Assembly (NCBI GenBank): GCA_947371645.1
Contig: CANBQJ010000122.1
Location: forward strand, 1-10,953
From: Burkholderiales bacterium
GTDB taxonomy: Bacteria > Pseudomonadota > Gammaproteobacteria > Burkholderiales > Burkholderiaceae
Direction of reading: 5' to 3'
Length of the DNA stretch: 10,953 nt
Shown here: positions 1 through 6,307 of the stretch, one piece after another
Numbering within the stretch: the first letter of the stretch is position 1
Layout: each line of letters begins with the position of its first letter
Notes under the pieces: generated by a model
Told to the model about the DNA's origin: nothing
The model's input: only the letters and a program-made list of their open reading frames with translations
Database searches by the model: none
Position numbers and translations under genes: made by a program

Positions 1-185
1 ACGTCGGTCAGCGGCAGCTTGAGGTCATACGCCAGGCGGTTGACCAGCACCACATCGCCCTCGAGCAGCGTGGGCCGCATCGAGCCCGACGGGATGGGGT
101 TCCAGTCGGCGATGGCCAGGCGAAAGAAGCCGAAGCAGCACAGGAAGACAACAAAGCCCTTGTTCTCTTTCAACCAGCGTGACAT
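1..185 (-). CDS. lepB: Signal peptidase I (S26 family), N-terminal part, truncated by window edge
   Basis: Membrane-bound serine protease that cleaves signal peptides from exported proteins, acting on the periplasmic face of the inner membrane. Reading leftward from the ATG at 185-183, the first 61 codons are visible. They encode a short basic N-terminus (MSRWLKENKG), one hydrophobic segment at about residues 11-26, then the catalytic-serine box PSGSMRPTL, with the nucleophile Ser at about residue 35. The next box, GDVVLVNRLAYDLKLP, aligns with the family's conserved region after the serine. The general-base Lys lies beyond the window. Only one membrane segment precedes the serine, unlike E. 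coli LepB, which has two. A good Shine-Dalgarno AAGGA (196-192) sits 6 nt before the start. The family is clear. Whether this is the housekeeping lepB or a paralogue cannot be told from 61 residues, so the symbol is tentative. Confidence 0.85.
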   Translation of the reverse strand, partial: MSRWLKENKGFVVFLCCFGFFRLAIADWNPIPSGSMRPTLLEGDVVLVNRLAYDLKLPLTD

Positions 186-482
186 GGGTGGTCCTTGATC
201 AGGTGAGGGGTTGGTGTCCAGCAGAAGCTGAGACTCCACCTGAAGTGGAGAGTTCCGCTTGACGCCAGCCCAGCTGATGCAGATCGTGAAAGACGTCGCC
301 CAGCCCGGCCCTCATCAGAACTTGCGCTCTTACACCATGCGGATGGCCGCGAACGTGGGCCACGGCGTGTCCCGCAGGTCCTTGCCCGCGACGGCCCGCC
401 AGCTGTGTGCCCGTGTTGCCGCCCACTGCCATCAGGAGTTTCGGATTCCCCATGGCCAGCGTCATGGCACCCGGATCAAGGC
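186..482. other. 297-bp stretch with no supportable gene
   Basis: This lies between the stop of the FAH-family gene and the start of the signal peptidase gene, both read leftward. Open frames cross it on both strands, but none has a ribosome-binding site, a recognisable family or a natural boundary. It holds the signal-peptidase ribosome-binding site (192-196) and one short hairpin (234-250). I see no U-tract terminator and no convincing promoter. Its length is generous for an otherwise compact region, so a decayed gene is possible, but I could not identify one. Confidence 0.5.
234..250. repeat. 6-bp-arm inverted repeat upstream of signal peptidase gene
   Basis: CTCCAC (234-239) and GTGGAG (245-250) are perfect reverse complements around a 5-nt centre, about 50 nt upstream of the signal-peptidase ATG. 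No T-run follows on either strand, so it is not a typical intrinsic terminator. The arm sequence and compact spacing resemble MerR-family operators. However, the hexamers flanking it are not good -35/-10 boxes, and no MerR-like gene is present. Function is unknown, and chance occurrence is possible. Confidence 0.3.
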
Positions 483-1367
483 CTATGAGGATGACAACAA
501 GCCGTGGGTGATCTCGCCCACGCCTTCGATGGCCATGCACAGCCTGTCGCCGGGCCTCAGCCACCGGCCGTTCTCCATCGCGGTGCCAAAGGGCAGGGTG
601 CCGGTGGCGATCAGTTCGCCAGGCCACAGGGGTTCATCCGTGGACAAAAAGCTCACGGTGTGCGCCCAGTCGTGCAGCATGTTGGCCGTGCTGGTGGCGG
701 CCACGGTCTCGCCGTTGACCTCGATGTGGGCCTGGAGCTGGCCGATGCGAGGCAGGACGTCCTGCGCATCGACGATCTCGTCCGACATCGAGCTGCAAAA
801 GTGCTTGCTCTTTTGCGGACCCAGGCCTGTGGCCATCTCGCTGCGCTGGACGTCGCGCGCGCTCCAGTCGTTGACGACCACGAAGCCTCCGATGGCAGCC
901 AGCGCCTCATCGGGAGTGGCGTTGAGCAATGGCTTGCACAGGACTGCGCCCAGCTCCAGCTCGTAGTCCAGGGCCTGCGTGAAGCGGGGCGCGCGGATGG
1001 GCGTGCCGCTGGGCACGAAGCTCAGGTGGTTGCCGAAGTAGTACACCGGCTGTCGGTAGGCCAGGGGATGGGGCTTGAACGCGGGGAAAGGCCTGCGCAG
1101 GATGCGCTCGTACAGCGTGGCGAAGGCGCTGGCGGCCGGGAGGAAGCGTTTGGCGTAGCCACGTGAAGACTGGATCCAGTGCTGCTCGAACAGGCTGCAG
1201 TCCCTGAAAGAGCGGGGCTGAAAGGGCAGGGTGGAGCCGCTCAAGGGCTCAGGCAGCCAGGACCTGGACGCCGCTTCGGTGGCCGTGGCCTGTCGCCACT
1301 GGCCAGCTTCTTCAACGTGCCAGCTGGGCTCAGGGGCTTGTGGGGCATGCATACGACGCCAGCGCAT
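483..1367 (-). CDS. Fumarylacetoacetate hydrolase (FAH) family protein
   Basis: Predicted cytoplasmic metal-dependent C-C hydrolase or decarboxylase/isomerase of the FAH superfamily. Members act on acylpyruvate-like or ring-opened aromatic intermediates. The 294-residue product has a variable N-terminus (1-105) and then the FAH fold. The metal-binding set is visible: E136 and E138 in LDYELELG and D167 in VNDWSARD. These are followed by GPQKSKHF (K188), matching the catalytic-lysine region, and ATGTLPFGT near 254-262. Length is in the usual bacterial range. The ATG at 1367-1365 has GGAG (1376-1373) five nt upstream, and a near-consensus promoter lies ahead of it (TTGACA 1424-1419, 17-bp spacer, TACATT 1401-1396). 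It is divergent from a TetR gene that probably represses it. Family assignment is firm. The substrate cannot be deduced, and no other aromatic-degradation genes lie in the window. Confidence 0.9.
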   Translation of the reverse strand: MRWRRMHAPQAPEPSWHVEEAGQWRQATATEAASRSWLPEPLSGSTLPFQPRSFRDCSLFEQHWIQSSRGYAKRFLPAASAFATLYERILRRPFPAFKPHPLAYRQPVYYFGNHLSFVPSGTPIRAPRFTQALDYELELGAVLCKPLLNATPDEALAAIGGFVVVNDWSARDVQRSEMATGLGPQKSKHFCSSMSDEIVDAQDVLPRIGQLQAHIEVNGETVAATSTANMLHDWAHTVSFLSTDEPLWPGELIATGTLPFGTAMENGRWLRPGDRLCMAIEGVGEITHGLLSSS

Positions 1368-1368
1368 C

Positions 1369-1398
1369 TTGACTCCAAAGTATCCAAGTGTCTACAAT
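1369..1398 (+). promoter_or_regulatory. Predicted sigma-70 promoter of the TetR-family gene
   Basis: TTGACT (1369-1374) and TACAAT (1393-1398) each match 5 of 6 consensus positions and are separated by 18 bp. Transcription would start near 1405, giving a very short leader if translation begins at GTG 1418. The -35 box lies directly beside the FAH start codon, on the DNA that encodes the FAH ribosome-binding site. Confidence 0.65.
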
Positions 1399-1414
1399 GT
1401 AGCCAAATGGATAC
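1380..1414. promoter_or_regulatory. Nested palindromic operator candidate in the FAH/TetR divergent promoter
   Basis: A dyad is centred exactly on base 1397. The inner arms are CTACA (1392-1396) and TGTAG (1398-1402). The outer arms are GTATCCA (1380-1386) and TGGATAC (1408-1414). Two more symmetric pairs (1389/1405 and 1390/1404) join them. The inner palindrome contains both predicted -10 boxes, one per strand, so a bound dimer would block both promoters. Position, symmetry and the adjacent TetR gene make it the likely autoregulatory operator. The assignment is inference. Confidence 0.65.
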
Positions 1415-1424
1415 CTGGTGTCAA
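1396..1424 (-). promoter_or_regulatory. Predicted sigma-70 promoter of the FAH-family gene
   Basis: On the minus strand, TTGACA (1424-1419) matches the -35 consensus perfectly. TACATT (1401-1396), a 4/6 match to TATAAT, follows after the optimal 17-bp spacer. Transcription would start near 1389, leaving room for GGAG at 1376-1373 before the ATG at 1367. Its -10 box overlaps the -10 box of the opposing TetR promoter by three bases, so the two promoters should exclude each other. Confidence 0.7.
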
Positions 1425-2047
1425 ACGTGAACACGCCAGCAATGGCGGCGGGCAAGCGGCAGTTGATGGACGCGGCCTTGCGCCTGTTGGCGCGCCAGCA
1501 GCATGCCGAAACCTTGTCGTTGCGTGAACTGGCCCGAGAGGCCGGGCTCAACCACAACACCTTCTACCGCCACTTCGACAGCCTCGGCCAGCTGCAGACC
1601 GCGCTGATGGCCGACTTCACGGCGAGGCTGCGCGAGGGCGCCAGCACGGCCCGCGCTGACGTCGGGCGAGACCCTTCTGTCGTCCGCAGGGTGGTGGGCT
1701 GGCTGTTCGATTTCGCGGCCGCACACCGCGACCTGTTTCTGGTGGCTTATCGCACCTTGCACGGCCCGCCCAGTGAGGGCCGCATGGGCCTGCAGCTTTG
1801 CATGGACGAGATGCGCACGGACATGCTGCGAGAACAGCGCGCCATGAACCTGCTGCCAGCGGGGCACGACGAGGTTTGGCTGCGCGTGCTGGGTGCCTAT
1901 GGCCGCGCCGTCTACGCGCTGGTGGTGCGTTTCCTGGAAGCGCCGGCTCAACGCGATGCCTTGTTGCGCGAATCGGAAGAGCTGCTGCGCGTCCTGATCG
2001 CCGGCACGATGGCCTTGCATCCACCTGAGGCGCCAGGCCTGGGGTGA
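1418..2047 (+). CDS. TetR/AcrR-family transcriptional regulator
   Basis: Predicted cytoplasmic homodimeric DNA-binding repressor, released by a small ligand. The 209-residue product has an N-terminal helix-turn-helix at about residues 31-53, containing SLRELAREAGLNHNTFYRHF, a typical TetR recognition-helix signature. Helices 60-200 form the variable ligand-binding and dimerisation part. The HTH wording resembles the FabR subgroup, but I would not assign that function. Length is normal for the family. The start is uncertain. GTG 1418 gives the longest product, with only a weak GGAT upstream; GTG 1427 and ATG 1442 are in-frame alternatives, and none has a strong ribosome-binding site. The -35 of the FAH promoter lies inside the first codons if GTG 1418 is used. 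Divergence from the FAH-family gene around a shared palindrome suggests it controls that gene and itself. Confidence 0.9.
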   Translation: MSNVNTPAMAAGKRQLMDAALRLLARQQHAETLSLRELAREAGLNHNTFYRHFDSLGQLQTALMADFTARLREGASTARADVGRDPSVVRRVVGWLFDFAAAHRDLFLVAYRTLHGPPSEGRMGLQLCMDEMRTDMLREQRAMNLLPAGHDEVWLRVLGAYGRAVYALVVRFLEAPAQRDALLRESEELLRVLIAGTMALHPPEAPGLG

Positions 2048-2069
2048 GTCTCTGATCGACACCTTTTTT
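2043..2069 (+). terminator. Possible weak intrinsic terminator of the TetR gene
   Basis: GGTG (2043-2046) plus TC (2049-2050) can pair with GA-CACC (2058-2063), leaving a 2-nt bulge and a 7-nt loop. Six T residues (2064-2069) follow immediately. The stem is short and overlaps the stop codon, so strength is doubtful. GACACC (2058-2063) can instead pair with GGTGTC at 2093-2098. Confidence 0.35.
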
Positions 2070-2071
2070 GC

Positions 2072-2087
2072 CTTGCCCTGGGGCAAG
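2072..2087. repeat. Hairpin between convergent TetR and TonB-receptor genes
   Basis: CTTGCCC (2072-2078) and GGGCAAG (2081-2087) are perfect complements, giving a 6-bp stem with a CTGG loop. It is nested inside the outer pair GACACC (2058-2063) and GGTGTC (2093-2098). On neither strand does a T-tract follow it, so it is not a standard terminator. It may help stop or stabilise the convergent transcripts. Confidence 0.4.
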
Positions 2088-2107
2088 CGTCTGGTGTCAG
2101 CAGCCGC

Positions 2108-4270
2108 TCAAAGCCTGCGGCTCACTTGAAGAAACAGCGTCCGACCCGGCAAGGGCAGGTCATTGGGGACTGTGACGGGAACCGGGCTGCCGGGTGAGTA
2201 CAGGGTAGGTTCACGGGCATCGCTGTTGAACAGGTTGCGCACCGAAGTCGCCACCTCCCACCCGCCCATGAACCGGGGTGTGCGCAAGGTCAAGTCCACT
2301 GTGGTGTAGTCGGCCACCGGGTCGCGGGGGTCTCCTGGCGATCGCATGCGCTTGGCCACATAGTTGAGCTGGCCGCTGACGTTCACGCCGCTGGACCAGA
2401 TCCAGTCCACGCGGCCAAAGACGTGGTGGTGAGGGGCGTAGCCCGGGTCCTGATCGGTGCTTTCATCGACTGCTCTCTGGAAAGCGTAGTTGCCTACCAG
2501 GCGCACGCGCTGGTTCAGGTCGTGCCGTGCTTCCAGTTCGAAGCCCTGGCCGTCCTGTGAGCCCGAGTTCTGGTAAGTCTGGGGGTTGCCGGTGGGGCCA
2601 ATGACGTCGCGCATGGCGTAGTGAAACAGGCTCAGCTGCAGCTGTGTGTCGGCCTGCGCCTGCCAGGAGGCCGATGCCTCCAGGGTGTTGATCCGCTCTG
2701 GCTTGAGCAATGGGTTGGCGCGCAGGATGGGGTTGTTGAGGCTGTAAAGCTCGGTGAACGAGGGTGCCCGGAAGGCTCGGCCGTAGAGCAGCTTGGCGGT
2801 CACCTCCAGGCTGGCGTCCCACACCAGCGCCACTCGGGGGTTGGTGGTACCACCAAAGTCGGAGTAGAGGTCGCGCCGCACTCCAGCGGTCAAGGTCCAG
2901 TCGCGGGCCAGGTTCCATTCGTCTTGTGCATAGACGTAGCGCACCTTGCGTCGCTGCGGAGTCAGGAAGGCGTCGTCTTGCGACACCTCCACCACGTCAC
3001 CGTTGCCCAGCGGGGTCGGTGCCGCGCCGTCTTGCAGCACGAAGTTCTTGAACTCCTGGGTACGGTAGAGGTTGAGGTCGTCCTGGCCCAGGCCCAGGCG
3101 CCACTGGTGGTGGTCAAGCCCGCTGTAGGACACCATGGCCGAGCCGCGCAGCTGGCGCTCCCAGGTGTTGGGCGCGCCATACATGCCGTTGGGGAAGGCA
3201 TTGCTCCATGCCCCAGGTGGGTAGAGTTGCAGTGGCGACGGGAAGCTGGTGTCGTAGGTGAAGTGGCTGAGGCTCAGGTTCAGCCGCCAGTCGCGGGCCA
3301 GCTCCAGGTCGTTGGCGTTGTAAGACAGCAGGGTGCGTTCGGTGCGGGCTGTGCCCACCGGGTCCAGCGCGCTGCCAGCGCCCACGCCCTGGCCCATGTT
3401 GTGGCGCAGCAGGTAAACCGCCCGCAGGCGCGACTTGCCCCAGGCCAGCTCCAGGTGGCCGTCCACCGTGTCTCGCTCTCTGGTGATCGTGCCCGGCGCC
3501 AGGCTGGCGTGGGTGCCCAAGAGCTTGTCGTAGCCGGTTTGCGCATCGGCTTCGATGGTTTTCTTGCTGCCGTCGGTGCTGCCTGCGCGCAGGTAGGCTG
3601 ACACGTCGAAGGGGCCCAGCGTGCCGCCATGAAGGGCCCAGGCGTCGTGGGTGTTGTAGCTGCCTGTGCGCACGCCCAGTTCCGTGCCCGCGATGTCGCT
3701 GGCCGACTTGGTGATGATGTTGATCACGCCGGAGTAGGCATCGGCACCGTAGAGTGCCGAGCCCGGGCCTCGGATCACTTCGATGCGGGCCACGTTTTCA
3801 AGTGGCAGGCCGCCCCAGGCGTTGCCGCGGTTGCCGATGAACATCATGGTCATCGGCACGCCGTTGAGCAGCATGAGGGTCTGGCTGTTGAACTGCGTGT
3901 AGATGCCGCGGATGACGTACAGGGGGTTGTAGCCCTGCAGGTTGCGGCTCACGTGGATGCCGGGCACGGTCTCCATCACGTCGTCGAGGTCGGTGGCGCC
4001 CATGCGGGCGATGTCCTCGGCCGTGATGACGGTGGCCACGGCGGGTGCGCGGCGCAGGGTCTGTTCGCTGCCTGTGGCGATGCTGACGGTGGCGCTGTCG
4101 CCAAAAGACCGGGCCAGGTCTTCTTCGTCGGGGTTGGGTTGGGCCAGGGCCTGGGCCTGGAAGGGGCCTGCCAGGAAGGGCAGCAGGCACAGCAGCCAAC
4201 GGGCGGCTGGCAGCGGCGGAGCCCGGCGTGACGCGGAGCGATGGTGGTGCATGGTGGCGGGCTTCCTCAT
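2108..4270 (-). CDS. TonB-dependent outer-membrane receptor
   Basis: Active-transport gate of the outer membrane, powered by TonB-ExbB-ExbD, for a scarce or bulky ligand such as a metal chelate, cobalamin-like compound or other nutrient. The ATG start at 4270-4268 gives 720 residues, a normal family length. A signal peptide with core WLLCLLPFLAGPF ends near residue 43 (AQALA, then QPNP). The plug spans about 65-190, with PAVATVITAEDI, RIEVIRGPGSALYGADAYSG and VINIITK. The 22-strand barrel follows, with the motifs RAFRAPSFTELY and LKPERINTLE, and the chain ends TLFLQVSRRL. The start overlaps the kinase stop as ATGA. ATG 4252, six codons in, has AGGAAG ahead of it and is an equally fair start. 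A TTG at 4294 is less likely. It is the last gene of the operon with the binding protein and kinase. The BtuB/CirA-like class is clear, the ligand unknown. Confidence 0.93.
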   Translation of the reverse strand: MRKPATMHHHRSASRRAPPLPAARWLLCLLPFLAGPFQAQALAQPNPDEEDLARSFGDSATVSIATGSEQTLRRAPAVATVITAEDIARMGATDLDDVMETVPGIHVSRNLQGYNPLYVIRGIYTQFNSQTLMLLNGVPMTMMFIGNRGNAWGGLPLENVARIEVIRGPGSALYGADAYSGVINIITKSASDIAGTELGVRTGSYNTHDAWALHGGTLGPFDVSAYLRAGSTDGSKKTIEADAQTGYDKLLGTHASLAPGTITRERDTVDGHLELAWGKSRLRAVYLLRHNMGQGVGAGSALDPVGTARTERTLLSYNANDLELARDWRLNLSLSHFTYDTSFPSPLQLYPPGAWSNAFPNGMYGAPNTWERQLRGSAMVSYSGLDHHQWRLGLGQDDLNLYRTQEFKNFVLQDGAAPTPLGNGDVVEVSQDDAFLTPQRRKVRYVYAQDEWNLARDWTLTAGVRRDLYSDFGGTTNPRVALVWDASLEVTAKLLYGRAFRAPSFTELYSLNNPILRANPLLKPERINTLEASASWQAQADTQLQLSLFHYAMRDVIGPTGNPQTYQNSGSQDGQGFELEARHDLNQRVRLVGNYAFQRAVDESTDQDPGYAPHHHVFGRVDWIWSSGVNVSGQLNYVAKRMRSPGDPRDPVADYTTVDLTLRTPRFMGGWEVATSVRNLFNSDAREPTLYSPGSPVPVTVPNDLPLPGRTLFLQVSRRL

Positions 4271-6306
4271 GCGGGGGTGTGGTCCGGTGTCCAACTCAGG
4301 TTCAGGCAGTGCCCCACCTTGGCCAGCAGGTCCTGGCTGTCAAAAGGTTTGGACACGAAATCGGATGCGCCTGCGTCCATGGCCTGCCCGTGGTGGGTGG
4401 CGGATGCGTTGGCCGTCAGGGCAATGATGGGCAGTTTGGCGTGATGAAGGTCGGCACGCAAGTGACGTGTGGCGGTCAGGCCATCCATCACCGGCATGGC
4501 CAGGTCCATGAGGATCAGGTCGGGCTGGTGGGCGGCCACCTGCTGCAGCGCATCCTGGCCGTCGACGGCCTCAGCGGTATCGAATCCCAGGGGTTGCAGC
4601 AGGTCCACGAGCATGTGGCGGTTGGCGGGCACATCGTCAACGATCAGGATGCGCCGGCGCGGGCCGCTGTAGCCCGAGACGCGTGGCAAGGTGTGCACGG
4701 TGTTGGCCAGCGGTGCCTCGCCAAGCGGCAGGCTCAAATCGAACCAGAACTGGCTGCCCACGCCCACTTCACTGCGCAGGTGGAGCTCACCGCCCATGAG
4801 CCGCACCAGCTGTCGGCTGATGGCCAGTCCCAGGCCGGTGCCTGCGGCGCGGCTGCGCGAATCCCCCGCTTGCTCGAAGGGCTCGAAGACGCGCTGCTGA
4901 TCTTGCTGCGCAATGCCCGGGCCCGAGTCCTGAACGGTGAAGCGCACGCGCGCCATGCCCAGTTGCAGGCCATCGTCAAGGCGCTGGATGTGCAGCTGCA
5001 CCAGGCCTTGCTGGGTGAACTTCACCGCGTTGCCCAGCAAGTTGAGCAAGACCTGGCGCAAGCGCTTTTCATCCATCAGCAATGCAGGCGGCAGGTTGTC
5101 GCTGAAGTCGGTCAGGAAGGTGATCTGCTTTTCGGCGGCCTTGATGCGGATGAGGTCATCCAGCATGCGGGACATGGCCCTGGGGTCGACGGGTGTGGGG
5201 AAGAGTTCGGTCTTGCCCGCTTCGATCTGTGAGAGGTCCAGGATGTCGGTGATCAGGGTGAGCAGGTGCTCGCCGCTGCCATGGATGGTGCCCAGGCAAT
5301 TGAATTGCCGCTCGTTGAGGCTGCGGTCCATGCGCAGGATTTGGGCATAGCCCATGATGGCGTTGAGCGGTGTGCGCAACTCGTGGCTCATGCGGGTGAG
5401 GAAGTCGCTCTTGGCCTGGCTGGCCACTTCGGCGCGTTCCTTGGCCACTTGCAGCTGGGCGGTGCGTTCCTGAACCAGCACTTCAAGCTGGCCACGGTGG
5501 CGCTGCAGTTCGTCGCCACGCTCTTGCAGGGCCGCGATCATGCGGTTGAAGGCGTGCGACATGCCCTGGATGTCACGCGGCCCTTCGGCCAGGGTGCGCA
5601 CGTCCACCTCGCCGTGCTCGGCGCGTTCCATGGCGCGCGACAGGGTGTGCAAGGGGCGGGTGAGGCGCACGCTGAGCAGGCGCACGACGAACATGAACAG
5701 GCCCGCAAAGAAGAGCGATGACAGGACGTTGACCAGCACGATGTTGCCCACCATCTGGCGCATGGTGGACTTGCTCAGCACCACCACGGCATGGCCCAGG
5801 AATTCGTCGCTGGCTGGTTGCACGTCATAGGGCGAGCTGGAGCGGGTGGACCACACGGGGGCGACGAAGCGCCAGGTGTCGTCAAGTTCGCTTTGCAGGT
5901 AAGCCTCACGGGGCGGGGGCTCACGCCAGCCCTGGGCGGTGGGGGTGGGCGAGGCGGCACCCACACCCTTGGCCAGGAGCAGGCGCCCGGCAGGGCCGTA
6001 GATCTCCACGCGCAGCACGTCGGGGAAGGCCAGGGTGGCCGCCACGGCCTCGCTGGCGTTGTCGGCTGAGCCCGACAGCAGGGCCAGCTTGCTCTGGTTG
6101 GCCAGGCTGGCCGTGACGCGCAGGCTTTGCTGGATGATGGTGTCGCGGACCTGGCGGCTGCCTTGCCAGGCACTGGCCACCGATGACAGCAGCGTCAGCC
6201 CCAGCACGCCTGCGGCCATGGCCAGGCCCAGTTGCTGGCGCAGGGTCAGGGTGCCCAGCAAGCGGGTCAGGGATCGGTTGGGGAGCAAGATGCGTGTTGC
6301 GGTCAT
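4267..6306 (-). CDS. Membrane hybrid histidine kinase (CHASE8-like sensor, HAMP, HisKA, HATPase_c, REC)
   Basis: Inner-membrane two-component sensor of 679 residues. In order: TM1 at about 24-45; a periplasmic segment of about 48-180 whose layout ([15 protein letters not shown], then [17 protein letters not shown]) resembles the CHASE8 sensor fold; TM2 at about 186-212; HAMP at 213-262; a coiled-coil linker to 295. HisKA carries phospho-acceptor H308 in SHELRTP. HATPase_c has N426, D460 in DSGPGI, and the GTGLGL box at 489-494. The C-terminal receiver (550-670) has D557/D558, phospho-acceptor D601 and K653. All catalytic residues are present, so it should be active. No HPt domain, output domain or separate response regulator is encoded nearby, so phosphoryl flow must continue elsewhere. 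The ATG at 6306 follows the binding-protein stop by 1 nt, with GGAG eight nt upstream. Its stop overlaps the receptor ATG. A role in reading the periplasmic binding protein is inferred. Confidence 0.93.
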   Translation of the reverse strand: MTATRILLPNRSLTRLLGTLTLRQQLGLAMAAGVLGLTLLSSVASAWQGSRQVRDTIIQQSLRVTASLANQSKLALLSGSADNASEAVAATLAFPDVLRVEIYGPAGRLLLAKGVGAASPTPTAQGWREPPPREAYLQSELDDTWRFVAPVWSTRSSSPYDVQPASDEFLGHAVVVLSKSTMRQMVGNIVLVNVLSSLFFAGLFMFVVRLLSVRLTRPLHTLSRAMERAEHGEVDVRTLAEGPRDIQGMSHAFNRMIAALQERGDELQRHRGQLEVLVQERTAQLQVAKERAEVASQAKSDFLTRMSHELRTPLNAIMGYAQILRMDRSLNERQFNCLGTIHGSGEHLLTLITDILDLSQIEAGKTELFPTPVDPRAMSRMLDDLIRIKAAEKQITFLTDFSDNLPPALLMDEKRLRQVLLNLLGNAVKFTQQGLVQLHIQRLDDGLQLGMARVRFTVQDSGPGIAQQDQQRVFEPFEQAGDSRSRAAGTGLGLAISRQLVRLMGGELHLRSEVGVGSQFWFDLSLPLGEAPLANTVHTLPRVSGYSGPRRRILIVDDVPANRHMLVDLLQPLGFDTAEAVDGQDALQQVAAHQPDLILMDLAMPVMDGLTATRHLRADLHHAKLPIIALTANASATHHGQAMDAGASDFVSKPFDSQDLLAKVGHCLNLSWTPDHTPA

Positions 6307-6307
6307 C

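Noticed and set aside
199..627. 142-codon open frame on - covering the 186-482 gap
   Set aside because: It overlaps the FAH gene end out of frame, has no ribosome-binding site, and its translation matches nothing I recognise. A short GNPK stretch recalls LysE-type exporters, but nothing else supports that.
2621..3601. 326-codon open frame on + inside the TonB receptor
   Set aside because: Antisense shadow of a clear TonB receptor; composition is Val/Gln/His-rich with no motif.
4271..4294. TTG start 24 bases upstream for the TonB receptor
   Set aside because: It has no ribosome-binding site and lies deep within the kinase end. ATG 4270 and ATG 4252 fit the signal peptide better.
4228..5232. 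334-codon open frame on + inside the histidine kinase
   Set aside because: Antisense to the kinase catalytic and receiver domains; no ribosome-binding site or family match.
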